Of a stretch of 22,599 nucleotides of DNA, positions 15,727 to 22,599 are shown in pieces (position 1 is the first letter of the stretch; each line of letters begins with the position of its first letter). The translations under genes were made by a program, and so were the position numbers. This DNA is from Anaerolineae bacterium (lineage in GTDB: Bacteria > Chloroflexota > Anaerolineae > 4572-78 > J111), in NCBI GenBank assembly GCA_020433835.1, contig JAGRBY010000041.1:1-22599 (forward strand). The letters run 5' to 3'. Under the pieces are notes generated by a model, which had not been told where the DNA came from, searched no databases, and saw nothing but the letters and a program-made list of their open reading frames with translations.

Positions 15727-16559
15727 CTGTAATGCTTCCTTTAATATCCATCATCACGCCATCTTACAACCAAGCCAGTTACATCGAGGCTACCATCCAG
15801 AGCGTACTGGCCCAAAACTATCCCCATCTCGAACACCTTATCATCGATGGCGGCTCAACCGACGGCACCCTAAAAATCCTGCAAAAATACGAGTCTGTTT
15901 TACAATGGGTGTCTGAGCCGGATACCGGCCAGGCCAACGCCATCAATAAAGGCTTCAAAAAATCAACCGGCGAAATCGTGGCCTGGCTTAATTCTGACGA
16001 TATCTACATGCCGGCAGCGCTTCACCGCGTCGCCAAGTTTTTCAACGAGCACCCCCATATCGATATCCTCTATGGCGATTACCACCTCATCGACCAATAC
16101 GGCCACGTTTTGCTCCGCAAACAAGAAATCCCGTTTGACTACAATATTTTACTTTACGGGCTAGACTACATCAGCCAACCGACCACCTTTTTCCGCCGCT
16201 CCGTTTTTGAGCGCTCCGGCTATTTAGATGAAAGCCTGCACTACGGCCTCGATTGGGAATACTGGCTGCGTTTGGCTAATGACGGTTGTCAATTTGCCCA
16301 TTTGCCTTACTATCTGGCTGCCACCCGCTGGCACACCGACGCCAAAACCCTGGTTGCTCCACCAGAGATGTACGCTGAGCATGAGGCTATTCGGGCCAGA
16401 TACTGGAAAAAGCAAAAACTCTCATCTGTTCGACTGCACCGAGCTTATGAAGTTTTGCTTAATAAATATTATCGCGCTAAACGCCAGTTCATAAAACTTA
16501 TTCATCGCCGTACCATCGACTTTCCCCCTGGTCATTGGATCATGTATAATCACAAATAA
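15723..16559 (+). CDS. GT2 family glycosyltransferase (WcaA-like)
   Basis: A 278-residue inverting GT-A glycosyltransferase without membrane segments. It shows ISIITPSYNQASYIEATIQSV at the N-terminus, IIDGGSTDGTL for nucleotide binding, the metal-binding LNSDD (D92, D93), and YGLDWEYWLRLA near residue 180, where the acidic residue acts as base. ISQPTTFFRR is also typical of this subgroup. The ATG overlaps the preceding stop (ATGA); a second ATG three codons later is possible. It would add one sugar to the lipid-linked repeat unit on the cytoplasmic side. The sugar is not predictable. It is the last glycan gene before the toxin-antitoxin pair. Confidence 0.93.
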   Translation: MTVMLPLISIITPSYNQASYIEATIQSVLAQNYPHLEHLIIDGGSTDGTLKILQKYESVLQWVSEPDTGQANAINKGFKKSTGEIVAWLNSDDIYMPAALHRVAKFFNEHPHIDILYGDYHLIDQYGHVLLRKQEIPFDYNILLYGLDYISQPTTFFRRSVFERSGYLDESLHYGLDWEYWLRLANDGCQFAHLPYYLAATRWHTDAKTLVAPPEMYAEHEAIRARYWKKQKLSSVRLHRAYEVLLNKYYRAKRQFIKLIHRRTIDFPPGHWIMYNHK

Positions 16560-16586
16560 AAATAAACTGTAAAATAAGAGGGCCTT

Positions 16587-16823
16587 ATGGATGATCTATT
16601 GAACAGGATCACCTTTGATAAAGAAATACTTGGTGGCAAACCACTTATTCGAGGCATGCGCATTTCTGTTGAGATGATTCTCGAGCTATTAGCTAAGGGA
16701 GCAACCACATCAGAAATCTTGGAGGATTATCCCGAACTTGAAACGGACGACATCAGAGCGACACTGATTTATGCTCATCACCTTATCTCTGGCGAGACAG
16801 TCCATGTCAGAGTTACAGCGTGA
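16587..16823 (+). CDS. DUF433 family antitoxin
   Basis: A 78-residue protein matching the DUF433 family: ITFDKEILGGKPLIRGMRISVEMILELLAKG, then EILEDYPELETDDIRATLIYA. The family folds as a small winged-helix-like domain and is found next to PIN-like toxins, as here. GAGGG (16578-16582) precedes the ATG, giving it its own ribosome-binding site in a region where most genes lack one. It overlaps the next gene by 4 bp (GTGA), the usual antitoxin-first arrangement. It probably binds and neutralises the DUF5615 protein and may repress the pair. Confidence 0.88.
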   Translation: MDDLLNRITFDKEILGGKPLIRGMRISVEMILELLAKGATTSEILEDYPELETDDIRATLIYAHHLISGETVHVRVTA

Positions 16824-17170
16824 AAATTCTTGTCGATGTTAACGCCAGCGGAGCAATAGCGAATTGGTTAGAGAGTATGGGGCATGACATCGTCAGAGCA
16901 AGTACAAAAGATCCGCGCATGTCAGATGATGACATCTTAACTTGGGCTGTGCAGGAAAATAGAGTCATCATAACAACCGACAAAGACTTTGAGGAAATGG
17001 TTTGGCGAGCACAGAGACCACATAGAGGCATTTTGCGTTTAGAAAATTTACCGCGTCAGGAAAGAAAACTATTGCTTGAAGAAGCCATCGAACACTATCA
17101 ACAAGAATTAGAAAATGGAGCTATTGTTATAGCTCAGCAGAAAAAATTCCGCGTTAGAAAATCTCGCTAG
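16820..17170 (+). CDS. DUF5615 PIN-like toxin
   Basis: A 116-residue protein of the PIN-like DUF5615 family, a predicted ribonuclease. It begins MKILVDVNAS, where most members have an Asp-Glu-Asn start; here D6 is kept but the following acidic residue is Val7. It continues with a helix and the strand VIITTDKDF (D54, D56), the second acidic cluster of the metal site, then HRGILRLENLP. The Lys/Arg-rich C-terminus ends the domain. Start GTG 16820 overlaps the antitoxin stop. It lies 6 bases before the next glycosyltransferase gene, so it is embedded in the glycan operon. The toxin role is a family-level inference, and the Val7 change leaves its activity uncertain. Confidence 0.85.
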   Translation: MKILVDVNASGAIANWLESMGHDIVRASTKDPRMSDDDILTWAVQENRVIITTDKDFEEMVWRAQRPHRGILRLENLPRQERKLLLEEAIEHYQQELENGAIVIAQQKKFRVRKSR

Positions 17171-17176
17171 ATTTCC

Positions 17177-18382
17177 GTGAAAAAAATCCTCGTCACCACC
17201 ACCAGCTATCCGCCGGCCATCGGCGGAGCACAGTTACACACCCACCAAATTCTCAAGCGTCTGTCGCCCAATTTTCCGGTGCAGGTCATCACCCACTGGG
17301 CCGAAAACCGCACCGATTGGCTCTTCGGCACAACCCTCAACGCTCCGGCTAAGCCGAAAGCTTATACCTTCGAAGATATTCCTGTTCAACTTATCACCCT
17401 TACCCGCCAGGAACGCCGCCAACTTTGGCCCTATGTCCTCGGCTATTACGCTATCAAACCAACGGCCATCGACAAAATCGCGGCTCGTCTTATGCCGAAA
17501 ATCGAGCTGCTAGCCCGCGATTGCAGCTTAATCCACAATATGCGCATCGGCCGCGAACCCATCAGCTTTGCCTCATTCAACGTTGCCAGAAAACGCGGCA
17601 TTCCGTTTGTCTTTGTCCCTTACCACCATCCTCGCTGGGTGGGGTGGAAATATCGCGAATACCTCAATCTCTATCGGCAGGCCGATGCTTTGATTGCGCT
17701 CACCCAGGCCGAAAAAGAAACGCTCATCGCCTTAGGGGTTGCTGCCGATCGCATTTTTGTAACCGGTATCGGCCCCGTCATCGCCGATCAAACCGATCCG
17801 GCGGCGTTTCGAGAGCAGGTTGGGATACCATCAGCCGCGCCGCTCGTACTGTTTCTCGGCCAAAAATATCGCTACAAAGGCTACGAGGCCCTGGCGGCGG
17901 CGGCCAAAATTGTCTGGGCGAAACTGCCGGAAACGCGTTTTCTATTCATCGGGCCGCAGACAACCGCCTCGAAAAAGTTTTTCGCCCGGCACCAAGATCA
18001 TCGGGTGATAGAATTGGGAAAAGTTGATGTACAGCAAAAGTCCGATGCGCTAGCCGCCTGCACGCTGCTCTGTCTGCCTTCTACCCAGGAGAGCTTCGGC
18101 GGTGTGTATACCGAGGCCTGGTCGTTCGGCAAACCCGTTATCGGAGCGAACATCCCGGCCGTAGCTGAAGTGATCGACGACGGAATTAACGGCTATGTTG
18201 TTCCTCCCATGCCGCAGGAGATCGCCGAAAGGATCCTCTATCTGCTCAATAATCCGACAATAGCCCATCAACTGGGCCAGGCCGGCCGACAAAAAGTGAT
18301 CGAAAAATACAGTTGGCACAAGTTGGCGCAAAAAACTGAAGAAATCTATACTACCATTTTAACCGGTCACTCCAGGACTTGA
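17177..18382 (+). CDS. GT4 family glycosyltransferase
   Basis: A 401-residue GT-B glycosyltransferase. The N-terminal half has TTTSYPPAIGGAQLHTHQIL (Gly-Gly-Ala acceptor-side loop). The C-terminal half has LVLFLGQKYRYKGYEALAAAA, FLFIGPQT and the E-x7-E motif E305 to E313 within ESFGGVYTEAWSFG, then the GKPVIG strand. Start GTG 17177 lies 6 bases after the toxin stop and has no clear Shine-Dalgarno. Its codon use is richer in G and C than the genes left of 16559, like its right-hand neighbour. With the WecG-type enzyme that starts two codons later it may form an older or separately acquired unit. The sugar is unknown. Confidence 0.93.
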   Translation: MKKILVTTTSYPPAIGGAQLHTHQILKRLSPNFPVQVITHWAENRTDWLFGTTLNAPAKPKAYTFEDIPVQLITLTRQERRQLWPYVLGYYAIKPTAIDKIAARLMPKIELLARDCSLIHNMRIGREPISFASFNVARKRGIPFVFVPYHHPRWVGWKYREYLNLYRQADALIALTQAEKETLIALGVAADRIFVTGIGPVIADQTDPAAFREQVGIPSAAPLVLFLGQKYRYKGYEALAAAAKIVWAKLPETRFLFIGPQTTASKKFFARHQDHRVIELGKVDVQQKSDALAACTLLCLPSTQESFGGVYTEAWSFGKPVIGANIPAVAEVIDDGINGYVVPPMPQEIAERILYLLNNPTIAHQLGQAGRQKVIEKYSWHKLAQKTEEIYTTILTGHSRT

Positions 18383-18383
18383 G

Positions 18384-19187
18384 ATGATTACCAAGAATCA
18401 TGAATTGAGGCTTAATTTGGGAGCGCTCCCAAAAGTCAATATCTTGGGCGTTGGTGTCCATGCGATCACGATGGCGCAAGCCCTCGCCCAGATTTCAAAC
18501 TGGATAGAGCAGGGAATACGCCAGTATGTCTCGATCTGCACTGTGCATACCGTAATGGAATGCCAACGCAGCGAGCCAGTTCGCCGGGCCGTCAATAGCG
18601 CCGGGTTAGCTACGCCCGACGGGATGCCGCTGGTCTGGTTGGGCCAACTCAAAAGCAAACTCGCCGTTACTCGCGTTTACGGCCCCGACCTTATGCTGGC
18701 CCTGTGTGAGCTATCAGTCCAACGCGGCTATCGCCACTACTTTTACGGCGGCGCAGACGGCGTGGCCGAACAGTTGGCGCAGCGGCTGCAAACACGATTC
18801 CCCGGTCTGCATATGGCCGGAACCTACTGCCCACCTTATCGTCCTGCTTTCCACCAAGAGGATGATCACATCATCGAGCAGATTAACCAAACTAGCCCCG
18901 ATATTATCTGGGTTGGCCTCGGTACGCCCAAACAAGATTTGTGGATGGCAGCTCATCGCGATCGGCTGACTGCGCCGGTTCTCATAGCGGTAGGGGCCGC
19001 CTTCGATTTTCACACCGGCCGCCTGCCCCAGGCCCCGCACTGGATGCAGCGCAACGGCCTGGAGTGGTTCTTCCGTTTGCTTCAGGAACCCCGCCGGCTG
19101 TGGCATCGCTATCTTGTTTATAATCCCCTCTTTATACTTCTCATCATAGCCCAAGCACTGGGGCTAAAAAAGTTCTCTTTAGATTAA
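18384..19187 (+). CDS. WecG/TagA/CpsF family glycosyltransferase (GT26)
   Basis: A 267-residue GT26 enzyme. It has VNILGVGVHAITMAQALAQI at the N-terminus, ATPDGMP with D79 as the likely catalytic base, VYGPDLM, the nucleotide-site GLGTPKQDLWM, and the C-terminal signature AVGAAFDFHTGRLPQAP followed by GLEWFFRLLQEPRRLWHRY. The basic C-terminal appendage with its hydrophobic end (LFILLIIAQALGL) is the part that docks such enzymes to the membrane so that they reach a polyprenyl-diphosphate sugar acceptor. Known members add ManNAc(A) or glucose-type residues as the second sugar of a lipid-linked glycan. The donor here is not readable. The ATG follows the previous TGA by one base, and CCAGGA upstream may serve as ribosome site. 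It is the last rightward gene. Confidence 0.94.
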   Translation: MITKNHELRLNLGALPKVNILGVGVHAITMAQALAQISNWIEQGIRQYVSICTVHTVMECQRSEPVRRAVNSAGLATPDGMPLVWLGQLKSKLAVTRVYGPDLMLALCELSVQRGYRHYFYGGADGVAEQLAQRLQTRFPGLHMAGTYCPPYRPAFHQEDDHIIEQINQTSPDIIWVGLGTPKQDLWMAAHRDRLTAPVLIAVGAAFDFHTGRLPQAPHWMQRNGLEWFFRLLQEPRRLWHRYLVYNPLFILLIIAQALGLKKFSLD

Positions 19188-19218
19188 ACAAAAAGGCGTG
19201 AAAGAGCATTTTCACGCC
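19188..19218 (-). terminator. Rho-independent terminator for the leftward PA14/PKD gene
   Basis: GGCGTGAAA (19195-19203) pairs perfectly with TTTCACGCC (19210-19218) around a 6-base loop. On the minus strand the stem is followed by TTTTTGTTT, as an intrinsic terminator requires. On the plus strand there is no T-run after the stem, so it would end rightward transcripts less well. It lies about 170 bases beyond the leftward stop codon and right at the end of the rightward GT26 gene, so it also keeps leftward transcripts out of the glycan operon. Confidence 0.75.
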
Positions 19219-19262
19219 TCAACGGAAATGGAGCATCAAAGCTTGTTTTGATATTTCCTCTT

Positions 19263-19280
19263 GACAAAGCCAGCTTTGTC
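19263..19280. repeat. Short palindrome (8-bp arms)
   Basis: GACAAAGC and GCTTTGTC face each other across two bases. It lies between the two convergent genes with other inverted repeats, including ATCAAA/TTTGAT at 19235-19252. It may be part of a dispersed palindromic element. Confidence 0.6.
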
Positions 19281-19301
19281 GCTCCTTTGAAAATAGCTTG
19301 T

Positions 19302-19327
19302 GTAGGGCAAACTTAAGTTTGCCCTAC
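19302..19327. repeat. Perfect 26-bp palindrome
   Basis: GTAGGGCAAACTT is followed directly by its exact reverse complement, AAGTTTGCCCTAC, with no loop. No T-run follows on either strand, so it is a poor intrinsic terminator. Its place in a convergent spacer is typical of REP-like dispersed palindromes, and it may also limit read-through from either side. Confidence 0.8.
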
Positions 19328-19390
19328 GGATGTTTTCATTGTCGCTGTCGTCTCAACCGAGACTGTAGGACTCCTAAAAAATATTACGCA

Positions 19391-22300
19391 TTAACTGGGG
19401 TTGTCGATCGACTCGGCTACGACATCAACCACCCGCTCGGCGCTGTTGGTTAGGCCTTGATCATCGGTGACGGTTAAAGTTACGGTGTAGCTTCCGGTCG
19501 CCTCATAGATGTGCGTGACCTCTACCCCGTTGTCGCCCCTATTGTCACCAAAATCCCAGACGTAATTGACGATTGTGCCATCCGCGTCGCTTGAGCCAAG
19601 GGCATCGAAGGACATCGGCTGGTTGACCACACCGCTGGTACTGCCGCCGATAACCGCTTCCGGTGGAATTTGGATCTGGATGGGTTCATCAATCTTGACT
19701 TCAATCGCTGCTGTACTCGATAGATCGGTGTTGTCGGTGACGGTTAACTTGACGGTATAGCTGCCCGAGGCGCTGTACGTATGGTTCACGTCAACCCCGT
19801 TACCCGTCGTGCCATCGCCAAAATCCCAGTCGTAGCGCGTGATTGTGCCATCGCTGTCCGATGATTTGCTGCCGCTAAACGCCATCACTGCGTCAACCAG
19901 GCCGCTGGTGGCACCGCTGATGACCGCCTGCGGCGGGATTGGATCGGGTGCCGGGGCGCTGATCTCTACATCAACCGTCGCCGAGTTAGTCAGGTTGCCG
20001 TTGTCGGTTACGGTTAGGGTTACTTGATAACGACCCGCTGCATTATAGACATGGTTCACTTTCGCGCCGCTGCCGGTCGCGCCGTCGCCGAAATTCCAGG
20101 CGTAGCTGATGATACTGCCGTCGCTGTCAGTTGAGTTGTTGCCGTTAAAGGTAACCGCTTCTCCGGCAATGCCCGTTGGGCTGCCTTTGATGACCGCCTG
20201 TGGCGGCTGATTGGATTGTGTTACCGTAACTTGGGTTTTGCTACTGGCCTGACCACCATCTTTGTCGATGACCGTTAGCTGCACCGTATAAGTTCCGGCC
20301 TTATCGTAAGCGTGAGCCACATTAGCCCGCTCGCCCTGGCTACCGTCGCCAAAATCCCAGCGATACTCAAGGCTGGCCTGATCGACCGAACCGGGATCGT
20401 TACCCTGGCCGACAAACCCCAGCGCGTTGCCAAGCTGCACCGAGTAAGGGCCACCGGCATTGGCCGTGGGCGGCACATTCTGCACGGTTACTTTGGCTGT
20501 GGCGATGCGGCTAGCGTTTTTGTTATCGGTCACCCGCAGCGCGATCAGACTGCTGGCCGGACCATCGTTGTATGGAATAGAGACCGACGGACCACTGGCA
20601 TCACGGCTAAAGGTACTGCCGTTGTAATCAAAATCCCATTCATACTGCGTAATCTGACCATCAGGGTCGTACGATCCGTTGCCGTTGACCGATAAAGCGC
20701 TGCCTTCTTTGACCGTGTACGGCCCGTTGAGAACGGCCTGCGGCGGTTGATTGGACGTCGGTTCGTCATCGATTTCTTCCCAACCGACCTTGATCTCGGC
20801 ATCGCCGTTACGCTCGTAATATTCAACTTCGATCCAATGTTTGCCGTCGCTCACCTTCTTGTCGACTTCGAGGTGGCGTGTTTCGCCATCTTGCCAGCTA
20901 TCGATAAGCAGCTTGTCATCCAGCCACAGCCGCATACCATCATCGACCGTCGCTTTAAAGCGATACATGCCTCCGTCAAAATCGATCTTGCGCGACCAGC
21001 GCACCGAGAAATCATCGGCGGGTAAGCCGCCGGCGGGCGTGCCACGCCCCCAATCGAAATCGATTTTCTTGTCGTTGCGAACCAGCACCGGGTTACCTTG
21101 CAGTTTACGGTTCGAGTAATACTCGGCCTTCCAGTCGGGATAGCTATCGACACGACTCCAGCTTAAGTGGGCTTGGGCATCATACCAGCGGTCAAAATAT
21201 TCCATTTTCAATGTATGCGATCCATCCGACAGCGTGACATCGGCCGTATACGTGGTTGGAGCCGTTTCGCGCCACTGATCAACCACCAGCCGGTCATCCA
21301 CCCACAGGCGCACGCCATCATCAACCGTAACGCTAAAACGATAGGTTCCGGCTGAGAAAGAGGCTTGCCGCGTCCAGCGCACCGAGAAGTTATCCGCCGG
21401 AACGCCCGCCCCCGGTGAATTGCTGCCCCAGTTGAAATTGATGGCGGAGTCGTTGCGCACCAAAACCGGCGCACCGCTTACATTGGTGTTGTTAAAGTAG
21501 GCCCCTTGCCAATCGGGGTAGCTGTTGGCCGCTTCCCAATTCAGTTGCGCCACGGCATCGCCAACGCGCTCGTAGTAGGCCATTTTCACGGTGTGCGAAC
21601 CTTCGGTTAGATAAACATTAGCCGTGTAGGTGGTCGCTGAACTATCGTGCCACTGATCGACAATGAGATTATCATCAACCCACAGGAGGACGCCGTCATC
21701 AGCCCGTACTTGAAAGCGATAGTTTCCCGCCGCAAAGTAGATGGTTCGCGTCCAGCGTGCAGAGAAGTTATCGGCACCCACTCCGGCGACAGGAGCACCC
21801 GTCCCCCAATTAAAGTTGATGCTCGAGTCGTTGCGGACAATGACGGGATTGCCGCTCATGGTCGGGTTATTGTAATACTCGCCGCGCCATTCGCTGATAA
21901 CCACCGGTTTGGCAGTCGGTTGAGGGATGGCGGTTGGCTGAGTCGGTACGGGCTGCGCTTGCACGATTGGGACGTTGTCCGTGTTTTGGGCTATTGTATA
22001 CTGAGCCGCCACCCAACCGCGTCCGCCAGCCGTGCCGGAAAAAGCAATTTGCCACCAGCGGCCATCAGGACTAAGCCCGGTAATCTCGGCGGTTTGGTCG
22101 GCTTTGAGCAGTCCTAAAATGGTATAGTCGGTACCTGGCCCACTGCGAACATTCAGATCGGCATTGGTCACCAGCATTGCGGCTTCGGCATCCGGTTCAG
22201 GCGTATCGGTTGGCGCAATGCTTACCGTGGGTGTGAGAGTCGGGGTAGCGGCAGCGATGGTATCCGTCACGGTAGCCGTCGGCTCGATAGCGTCATCAAG

Positions 22301-22599
22301 CAGGCTGAAAAATGCCTGAGCACCGGCCTCGCTCTCAGCGGTTCGCGCTACAACGCGCACCAAACCAGGGGCTTCCCAATCGGAACTGGCCGGGATGGGC
22401 AGTGTGACACTAAAGCGGCCCGCCGAGTCGGTCACGGCATTGGCCTGAGCAAAGTTGTTTAGATCGGTTTCCAGGCTGTAGGGCGAGGTCAGATATATGA
22501 AAATCGACCTTTCTGGCTGCCAGCCTTCGCCGATGACCGTTACCGTGGTATTGAGCGGGCCGGCGGCCGGATCGAGACGAATGGTCGAAATGCTGTTGG
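19391..22599 (-). CDS. Secreted SH3-PA14(x3)-PKD(x5) multidomain surface protein (5' partial)
   Basis: The reading frame is open to the window edge, so the GTG at 22435 is internal and the N-terminus is missing; 1068 residues are visible. In order: an IPT/TIG-like or Ig-like domain (about 1-95, RLDPAAGPLNTTVTVIGEGW then VTDSAGRFSVTLPIP), a Thr/Pro-rich linker, a bacterial SH3 domain (about 140-203, LNVRSGPGTDYTILGLL), a Pro-rich linker, three PA14 domains (about 234-356, 359-483, 485-610), and five PKD domains (about 618-1062), most with a WDFGD or close variant. PA14 and PKD domains in bacteria often bind carbohydrate or act as spacers. No catalytic domain, sorting signal or membrane helix is seen at the C-terminus, which ends just after the fifth PKD. 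A surface adhesin or glycan-binding role is an inference. It is convergent with the glycan operon. Confidence 0.9.
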   Translation of the reverse strand, partial: NSISTIRLDPAAGPLNTTVTVIGEGWQPERSIFIYLTSPYSLETDLNNFAQANAVTDSAGRFSVTLPIPASSDWEAPGLVRVVARTAESEAGAQAFFSLLDDAIEPTATVTDTIAAATPTLTPTVSIAPTDTPEPDAEAAMLVTNADLNVRSGPGTDYTILGLLKADQTAEITGLSPDGRWWQIAFSGTAGGRGWVAAQYTIAQNTDNVPIVQAQPVPTQPTAIPQPTAKPVVISEWRGEYYNNPTMSGNPVIVRNDSSINFNWGTGAPVAGVGADNFSARWTRTIYFAAGNYRFQVRADDGVLLWVDDNLIVDQWHDSSATTYTANVYLTEGSHTVKMAYYERVGDAVAQLNWEAANSYPDWQGAYFNNTNVSGAPVLVRNDSAINFNWGSNSPGAGVPADNFSVRWTRQASFSAGTYRFSVTVDDGVRLWVDDRLVVDQWRETAPTTYTADVTLSDGSHTLKMEYFDRWYDAQAHLSWSRVDSYPDWKAEYYSNRKLQGNPVLVRNDKKIDFDWGRGTPAGGLPADDFSVRWSRKIDFDGGMYRFKATVDDGMRLWLDDKLLIDSWQDGETRHLEVDKKVSDGKHWIEVEYYERNGDAEIKVGWEEIDDEPTSNQPPQAVLNGPYTVKEGSALSVNGNGSYDPDGQITQYEWDFDYNGSTFSRDASGPSVSIPYNDGPASSLIALRVTDNKNASRIATAKVTVQNVPPTANAGGPYSVQLGNALGFVGQGNDPGSVDQASLEYRWDFGDGSQGERANVAHAYDKAGTYTVQLTVIDKDGGQASSKTQVTVTQSNQPPQAVIKGSPTGIAGEAVTFNGNNSTDSDGSIISYAWNFGDGATGSGAKVNHVYNAAGRYQVTLTVTDNGNLTNSATVDVEISAPAPDPIPPQAVISGATSGLVDAVMAFSGSKSSDSDGTITRYDWDFGDGTTGNGVDVNHTYSASGSYTVKLTVTDNTDLSSTAAIEVKIDEPIQIQIPPEAVIGGSTSGVVNQPMSFDALGSSDADGTIVNYVWDFGDNRGDNGVEVTHIYEATGSYTVTLTVTDDQGLTNSAERVVDVVAESIDNPS
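19412..20746 (-). repeat. Five PKD domains in tandem
   Basis: Each unit of about 85-90 residues begins with PP-x-A and carries D-x-DG, then W-(D/N)-F-(G/D)-(D/Y), then Y-x-x-x-G-x-Y-x-V-x-L-x-V-x-D. The first unit is divergent (EWDFDYNG, and the Tyr-Gly strand is replaced). The last three are closest to one another, even at DNA level around the VTLTVTD segment, which suggests the most recent duplications are at the C-terminal end. Confidence 0.85.
20768..21895 (-). repeat. Three PA14 domains in tandem
   Basis: Each unit of about 125 residues has W-x-(G/A)-x-Y(Y/F)-x-N, G-x-PV-(I/L)-VRND, an F-x-WG turn, a (A/P)D(N/D)FS-(A/V)-RW strand, then the core D-DG-(V/M)-x-LW-(V/L)-DD-x-L-(I/V)-(V/I)-D-x-W and a closing GSH/GKH-x-(V/L/I)-x-(M/V)-x-Y(Y/F) strand. 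The paired Asp residues in the core resemble the calcium and sugar site of PA14 lectins such as fungal flocculins. Confidence 0.88.

Noticed and set aside
17425..18027. 200-codon open frame on the plus strand inside the GT4 gene
   Set aside because: It lies wholly within a well-supported GT4 frame. Its Arg/Ser/Cys-rich composition is typical of an out-of-frame reading of G+C-rich DNA.
18714..19154. 146-codon open frame on the minus strand opposite the GT26 gene
   Set aside because: It is antisense to highly conserved GT26 motifs, with no recognisable domain and no ribosome site.
19195..19218. Strong rightward terminator for the GT26 gene
   Set aside because: The stem lacks a T-run on the plus strand. 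The T-run is on the minus strand, so the element mainly serves the leftward gene.
21647..22117. 156-codon open frame on the plus strand opposite the PA14/SH3 region
   Set aside because: It is antisense to clear PA14 and SH3 coding sequence and shows no domain features. Similar shadow frames at 20312-20695 and 20747-21119 were rejected for the same reason.
22433..22435. GTG 22435 as the start of the PA14/PKD protein
   Set aside because: The frame continues upstream to the window edge with sensible Ig/IPT-like sequence, and a secreted protein would need a signal peptide, which is absent at this GTG.

Overview
The window looks like part of a surface-polysaccharide (capsule, exopolysaccharide or glycan-coat) locus from a Chloroflexota bacterium, probably Anaerolineae-like. 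The assignment is an inference. It rests on the Thr/Pro-rich 'TPT' linkers and PA14/PKD arrays of the right-hand protein, a Chloroflexota-style 'YIPIV' segment in a secreted hydrolase, frequent GTG/TTG starts, few Shine-Dalgarno sites, and heptamer and palindromic intergenic repeats. No rRNA, tRNA, CRISPR array or transposase was seen.

Layout. 1-2824 (+): the end of an unidentified gene, then two overlapping GT4 glycosyltransferases. 2805-3791 (-): a membrane-anchored GH128-like glycoside hydrolase, convergent with and overlapping the GT4 pair. 3792-3976: a divergent AT-rich control region with a good sigma70-like promoter facing right. 3977-16559 (+): a long, tightly packed run consisting of a Wzx-type flippase fused to a GT2 glycosyltransferase, a polyprenyl-phosphate-type GT2, a cytosolic alpha/alpha-toroid protein resembling heparinase II/III, a PAPS-dependent sulfotransferase, an LPG-synthase-TM/UPF0104 membrane protein, a GT-C membrane glycosyltransferase with duplicated C-terminal beta domains, a second GT-C gene broken by a frameshift, and a GT2. 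16587-17170 (+): a DUF433/DUF5615 toxin-antitoxin pair. 17177-19187 (+): a GT4 and a WecG/TagA/CpsF (GT26) transferase. 19188-19390: palindromes plus a terminator facing left. 19391-22599 (-): a large secreted SH3-PA14(x3)-PKD(x5) protein whose N-terminus lies beyond the window.

How they may work together. GT4, GT2 and GT26 enzymes would build a lipid-linked oligosaccharide on the cytoplasmic face. The flippase would move it across the membrane, GT-C enzymes would add sugars from polyprenyl-phosphate donors on the outer side, and the sulfotransferase would sulfate it. The toroid protein and the GH128-like enzyme may trim or remodel the glycan. The PA14/PKD protein is a candidate surface adhesin or glycan binder. 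No initiating phosphoglycosyltransferase, Wzz-type co-polymerase or obvious Wzy is present, so the locus probably continues to the left.

The most notable points are the flippase-GT2 fusion, whose junction looks like a recently lost stop codon followed by an intact Shine-Dalgarno and ATG; the combination of sulfotransferase and heparinase-like toroid; the frameshifted GT-C gene; and the toxin-antitoxin pair inside the glycan operon.
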